From assembly GCA_013316495.1 (NCBI GenBank), contig WSMP01000067.1:1-8528 (forward strand): a stretch of DNA of 8,528 nt. The letters are read 5' to 3'. The first letter of the stretch is position 1; the number at the start of each line of letters is the position of its first letter. The stretch comes from Angelakisella sp. (GTDB lineage: Bacteria; Bacillota; Clostridia; Oscillospirales; Ruminococcaceae). A program made the position numbers and the translations under genes. This document shows, piece by piece, positions 5,224-8,528 of the stretch. Under the pieces are notes generated by a model that worked only from the letters and a program-made list of their open reading frames with translations, made no database searches and had not been told where the DNA came from.

Positions 5224-6083
5224 ACATCACAGAGCTTTTCCGGCAGAAGCCGGTGGTTTTTTCCTTTGAAATCTTCCCCCCAAAGCGGGACAGCGCCATT
5301 GACACCATCTGGTCCACCCTGACCCAAATGGAGGGGCTGGGGCCGGACTTTATCAGTGTCACCTATGGGGCGGGCGGCGGCGGTGGAAAAAGCTATACCG
5401 CCCAGATCGCCGGGGCCATCCAAAAGAAGTACGGCATCACCCCCCTGGCCCATCTCACTTGCATTGGCTCCACCAGGGCGGAGGTGGAGGAAAGCCTTCA
5501 GGAGCTGCGGGAGGAGGGGGTGGAGAACATCCTGGCCCTGCGAGGGGATAAGATCCCCGGCGTGGAGCCCAAGACCGATTTTCTCCACGCCAGCGACCTT
5601 ATCGCCTTTATCCGGGAGCAGGGGGGCTTTTCCGTCTCCGGGGCCTGCTACCCGGAGGTACACACCGAGGCCCCGGACCCCATCACCGATATCCGCAACC
5701 TGAAAAAGAAGGTGGACGCCGGGGCTGGGCACCTGGTTTCCCAGCTGTTCTTCGATAACGGCGCCTTCTATTCCTTTGTGGAGCGGGCCCGCATCGCCGG
5801 TATCACCGTTCCCATTGAGGCGGGGATTATGCCGGTGGTAAACGCCCGGCAGATTTTGCGGATGGTCTCCCTCTGCGGGGCCAGTCTGCCGCCAAAGTTC
5901 ACCCGAATGATAAGCCGCTTCGAGCAGAACCCCACCGCCCTGCGGGACGCCGGCATCGCCTACGCCATTGACCAGATCGTGGACCTTATCGCCCAGGGGG
6001 TGGAGGGGATTCATCTCTACACCATGAATGACCCGGACGTGGCCCAGCGTATCTCCCAGGCGGTGGAAAATCTGCGGAAATAG
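5220..6083 (+). CDS. metF: 5,10-methylenetetrahydrofolate reductase
   Basis: A 287-aa TIM-barrel flavoprotein that reduces 5,10-methylene-THF to 5-methyl-THF, the methyl donor for MetH. Family blocks are visible in order: FSFEIFPPKRD (14-24, with the conserved active-site glutamate), FISVTYGAGG (44-53), LAHLTCIG (75-82), NILALRGDKIPG (about 103-114), FSVSGACYPEVHTEA, DAGAGHLVSQLFFDN and PIEAGIMPV. Length is normal. I chose ATG 5220 because AAGGAGGT lies six bases upstream and MNITELF is a typical start; the open frame upstream to 4890 has no family similarity and overlaps the DUF3006 gene. The next two genes are the methionine synthase activation protein and metH, so the three form one pathway module. 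The electron donor (NADH or other) cannot be told from sequence. Confidence 0.96.
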   Translation: MNITELFRQKPVVFSFEIFPPKRDSAIDTIWSTLTQMEGLGPDFISVTYGAGGGGGKSYTAQIAGAIQKKYGITPLAHLTCIGSTRAEVEESLQELREEGVENILALRGDKIPGVEPKTDFLHASDLIAFIREQGGFSVSGACYPEVHTEAPDPITDIRNLKKKVDAGAGHLVSQLFFDNGAFYSFVERARIAGITVPIEAGIMPVVNARQILRMVSLCGASLPPKFTRMISRFEQNPTALRDAGIAYAIDQIVDLIAQGVEGIHLYTMNDPDVAQRISQAVENLRK

Positions 6084-6108
6084 GCCGGAAGAAAGGGCGC
6101 TTTATACT

Positions 6109-6795
6109 ATGGCTGTTATGGATCTGGAGGGCATCCCAATTGATGAGGTGCTGCGTTACCTGGGGGCGGCGGGGAAGGACCCTGGCCCCCTGCTGCCCCT
6201 GGCGGAGGCTTGCTGCCGGGAGCTGCTGGCGGCAGCCCGGCCCCGGTGGACCTGGCGGATCTTTGCCTGTGAGGAAACGCCGGAGGGGGTGCGGCTGGAC
6301 TGCGGTCTGCTGCTGCCGGGGAAGGATCTGCGGCGGCACCTTTCTGGCTGCCGGGAGGCGGTGCTGCTGGCCGCCACCCTCTCCCAGGGGGTGGACGCCT
6401 TGCTGCGGCGCACCCAGCTTTGTGACCTGAGCCGGAGCCTGGTGCTGGAAAGCTGCGCCACCGCCGCCATCGAGGAGGTGTGCGACCGGGGGGAGGCGGT
6501 CATCCGGGAAAGCTACCCCGGCAGGAGCCTCACCAGCCGCTACAGCCCCGGCTACGGGGACCTGCCCGTCACCCTCCAGGGGGAGCTGCTGGCCCTGCTG
6601 GACACCCCCCGGCAGCTGGGCCTCTGCGCCACGGGGAGCAGCATCCTCACCCCCCGCAAGTCGGTGACGGCGGTCATCGGCGTTCGGGAGGCGGGAGTGG
6701 AGACCCCGCCCCAAAAGCGAAGCTGCGAAAGCTGTTCCCTCCGGGAAAGCTGCGCCTACCGGCGGGCGGGGAGCAGATGCTCCCCGGAGAAATAA
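6109..6795 (+). CDS. Stand-alone B12-dependent methionine synthase activation protein
   Basis: A 228-aa protein corresponding to the reactivation domain that is fused to the C-terminus of E. coli MetH (Pfam Met_synt_B12). Visible marks: GCREAVLLAATLSQGVDALLR (about 80-100), SRYSPGYGDLPVTLQGELL (143-161), containing the RxSxGYGD-type motif that contacts S-adenosylmethionine in the fused enzyme, and SSILTPRKSVTAVIG (177-191). A cysteine-rich tail follows: C206, C209, C215 and C224. The expected role is reductive remethylation of oxidised cobalamin on MetH using SAM. The start is less certain: ATG 6109 has a modest GAAAGGG about eleven bases upstream, and ATG 6118 is an alternative. It lies 25 bp after metF and 34 bp before metH. 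Free-standing versions are usual in Clostridia. Confidence 0.88.
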   Translation: MAVMDLEGIPIDEVLRYLGAAGKDPGPLLPLAEACCRELLAAARPRWTWRIFACEETPEGVRLDCGLLLPGKDLRRHLSGCREAVLLAATLSQGVDALLRRTQLCDLSRSLVLESCATAAIEEVCDRGEAVIRESYPGRSLTSRYSPGYGDLPVTLQGELLALLDTPRQLGLCATGSSILTPRKSVTAVIGVREAGVETPPQKRSCESCSLRESCAYRRAGSRCSPEK

Positions 6796-6829
6796 GCCAA
6801 AAATGCCTTGACGAGCGGAGGAATCGGCT

Positions 6830-8528
6830 ATGATGGATTTCAGAAGTCTGCTGCAAAGCGGGAAATTTGTCCTCCTGGACGGGGCCATGGGCACCATGCT
6901 CCAGGCCAAGGGGATGCCCTTGGGGGTCCTGCCGGAGACGATGAACCTTCTCCATCCGGAGTGGATCCTGGACATCCACCGGCAGTATATTCGGGCCGGA
7001 GCCCAGGTGGTTTACGCCAACACCTTCGGGGCCAATCCCTGCAAGGCGGAAGGCTGCGGGTACGGCTGCGAGGAATTGGTGGCCGCCGGAGTGGCCCTGG
7101 CGAAGGAGGCCGCCGGCGGAAAGGCCCTGGCGGCCCTGGACATCGGCCCCTTGGGACAGCTTTTGGAGCCCACCGGCACCCTCTCCTTTGAGGATGCCTA
7201 CAGGGCCTTCGTCCGGGTGGTTCGGGCGGGGGAAGCCGCCGGGGCGGACCTCATCGTGATCGAGACCATGACCGACCTGGGGGAGACCCGCGCCGCCCTG
7301 CTGGCGGCCAAGGAAAACACCAGCCTCCCCGTCCTTTGCACCATGACCTTCGAGGAGAACGGCCGCACCTTCACCGGCTGCTCGGTCCCCGCTATGGCCC
7401 TCACCCTCACCGGCCTGGGGGCGGACGCCATTGGCATCAACTGCTCCCTTGGGCCCAGGGAACTGCTGCCCCTGGTGGAGGAGCTGCGCCGCTGGACCCG
7501 CCTCCCCCTGGTGGCAAAGCCCAACGCCGGTTTGCCGGAGCCCGGAAGCAGCCGGTACGATGTTTCCCCGGAGGAGTTTGCTGCCGCCATGGCCCGGCTG
7601 GCGGAGCTGGGGGTGCAGGTGCTGGGGGGATGCTGCGGCACCACCCCGGACTATATCGCCGCCCTGGAAAAGGAGCTGGAGCCGCGCTCCCTTTGCCGGG
7701 GGCCGTTTTCCATCCCCCCGGCGGTGTGCAGCGCCAGCCGGGTGGTGGTTCTGGACCGGGTGCGGGTCATTGGGGAGCGGATCAATCCCACCGGCAAAAA
7801 GCGGTTCAAGGAGGCCCTTAAAAACCGGGAGATGGACTACATCCTGGCCCAGGGGCTGGAGCAGGCCGCGGCCGGGGCGGATATTTTGGATGTGAACGTG
7901 GGCCTGCCGGAGATCGACGAGCAGGCCATGATGGAGCAGGTGGTGAAGGCCCTCCAGGGGGTGGTGGAGCTGCCCCTCCAGCTGGATTCCTCCAGCCCCG
8001 CCGTTTTGGAGGCCGCCCTGCGGGTCTATCACGGCAAGGCCATCGTCAACTCGGTGAACGGAAATCGGGAGACGCTGGAAAAAGTCCTCCCCCTGGTGAA
8101 GAAATACGGCGCGGCGGTGGTGGGCCTCACCCTGGACCACCGGGGCATTCAAAAGACCGCCGGGGAGCGGCTGGAGATTGCCCGCACCATCCTAGAGGCC
8201 GCTCTTTCCCATGGCATCCCCAGGGAGGATGTTTACATCGACTGCCTCACCCTCACCGCCAGCGCGGAGCAGGACACCGTTCTGGAAACCCTGCGGGCGG
8301 TGCGGATGGCGGGGGAGGAGCTGGGGTGTCCCACCGTCCTGGGGGTGAGCAACATCTCCTTCGGCCTGCCGGGACGGGAGATCATCAATCCCGCCTTCCT
8401 CACCCTGGCCCTGGGGGCGGGCCTCACCCTGCCTATCCTGAACCCCAATTCCGCCGCCATGATGGGGGCGGTGCGGGCCTGGAACCTCCTCTCCGGGGCG
8501 GATAAGGATTCCAGGGAGTTTGTGGCGC
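6830..8528 (+). CDS. metH: Cobalamin-dependent methionine synthase, N-terminal part (runs off window)
   Basis: The first 566 codons of MetH, open to the end of the window. Residues 1-290 form the homocysteine-binding barrel: LLDGAMGTMLQ (15-25), YANTFGANPCK (62-72), DIGPLG (104-109), ETMTDL (145-150), GINCSLGP (202-209) and GGCCGTTPDY (266-275). C205, C268 and C269 are the expected zinc ligands that activate homocysteine. From about 313 the methyl-THF-binding domain begins: VIGERINPTGKK (313-324), DILDVNVGLP (351-360), LDSSSPAVLEAAL (385-397), NSVNGNR (407-413) and GVSNISFGLPGR (505-516). The cobalamin domains lie beyond the window. GGAGG at 6817-6821 is eight bases before ATG 6830; ATG 6833 is a weaker choice. 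Because a separate activation protein is encoded upstream, I expect the full protein to lack the C-terminal activation domain. Confidence 0.96.
   Translation, partial: MMDFRSLLQSGKFVLLDGAMGTMLQAKGMPLGVLPETMNLLHPEWILDIHRQYIRAGAQVVYANTFGANPCKAEGCGYGCEELVAAGVALAKEAAGGKALAALDIGPLGQLLEPTGTLSFEDAYRAFVRVVRAGEAAGADLIVIETMTDLGETRAALLAAKENTSLPVLCTMTFEENGRTFTGCSVPAMALTLTGLGADAIGINCSLGPRELLPLVEELRRWTRLPLVAKPNAGLPEPGSSRYDVSPEEFAAAMARLAELGVQVLGGCCGTTPDYIAALEKELEPRSLCRGPFSIPPAVCSASRVVVLDRVRVIGERINPTGKKRFKEALKNREMDYILAQGLEQAAAGADILDVNVGLPEIDEQAMMEQVVKALQGVVELPLQLDSSSPAVLEAALRVYHGKAIVNSVNGNRETLEKVLPLVKKYGAAVVGLTLDHRGIQKTAGERLEIARTILEAALSHGIPREDVYIDCLTLTASAEQDTVLETLRAVRMAGEELGCPTVLGVSNISFGLPGREIINPAFLTLALGAGLTLPILNPNSAAMMGAVRAWNLLSGADKDSREFVA

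Noticed and set aside
6674..8152. 492-codon open frame on the minus strand opposite metH
   Set aside because: Composition is rich in G, H, Q and P with no family motifs. It is the antisense shadow of a GC-rich gene whose plus-strand product is clearly MetH.
1..8528. CRISPR array, defence island or toxin-antitoxin system
   Set aside because: No repeat-spacer arrays and no genes with such motifs were seen on either strand.

Overview
The window looks like chromosomal DNA of a GC-rich gut Firmicute of class Clostridia, probably Oscillospiraceae (relatives of Flavonifractor, Lawsonibacter or Intestinimonas). The grounds are strong AGGAGG ribosome sites, sigma-A type promoters, Firmicute-type SmpB and tmRNA, a stand-alone methionine synthase activation protein, and small genes typical of Tn916/Tn1549-like conjugative elements. 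The genus is inferred from protein style only.

Region 1 (1-729) is the end of an integrative conjugative element or its remnant. It holds the tail of a sigma-70 region 4-like regulator, a 78-aa helix-turn-helix protein and a 59-aa element-type ORF, and is closed by a hairpin terminator that also reads in the other direction. No integrase is present where one would be expected.

Region 2 (797-1633, minus strand) is the trans-translation module. smpB lies 20 bp upstream of ssrA (tmRNA, with encoded CCA), and the 3' end of ssrA points at the mobile-element remnant. A compact divergent promoter region (1668-1746) separates smpB from the plus-strand genes.

Region 3 (1814-5092, plus strand) is a run of three genes: a YgiQ-family radical SAM protein, a membrane-anchored ComEC-like metallo-beta-lactamase-fold hydrolase, and a DUF3006 protein. 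Between the last two sits a 161-bp palindromic element with 17-bp terminal inverted repeats flanked by TAA on both sides. Removing it with one TAA recreates a tight stop/Shine-Dalgarno/ATG junction. I read it as a MITE-like insertion into an operon; this is the most interesting item in the window.

Region 4 (5220-8528, plus strand) is the methionine/one-carbon module: metF, a stand-alone B12-dependent methionine synthase reactivation protein, and metH, which runs off the end. MetF makes 5-methyl-THF, MetH transfers the methyl group to homocysteine through cobalamin, and the activation protein should rescue oxidised cobalamin on MetH. A possible 35-codon ORF overlaps the metF start by ATGA. I saw no S-box or cobalamin riboswitch ahead of metF. 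I did not find a clearly novel defence or other system; most of the window is ordinary chromosome.
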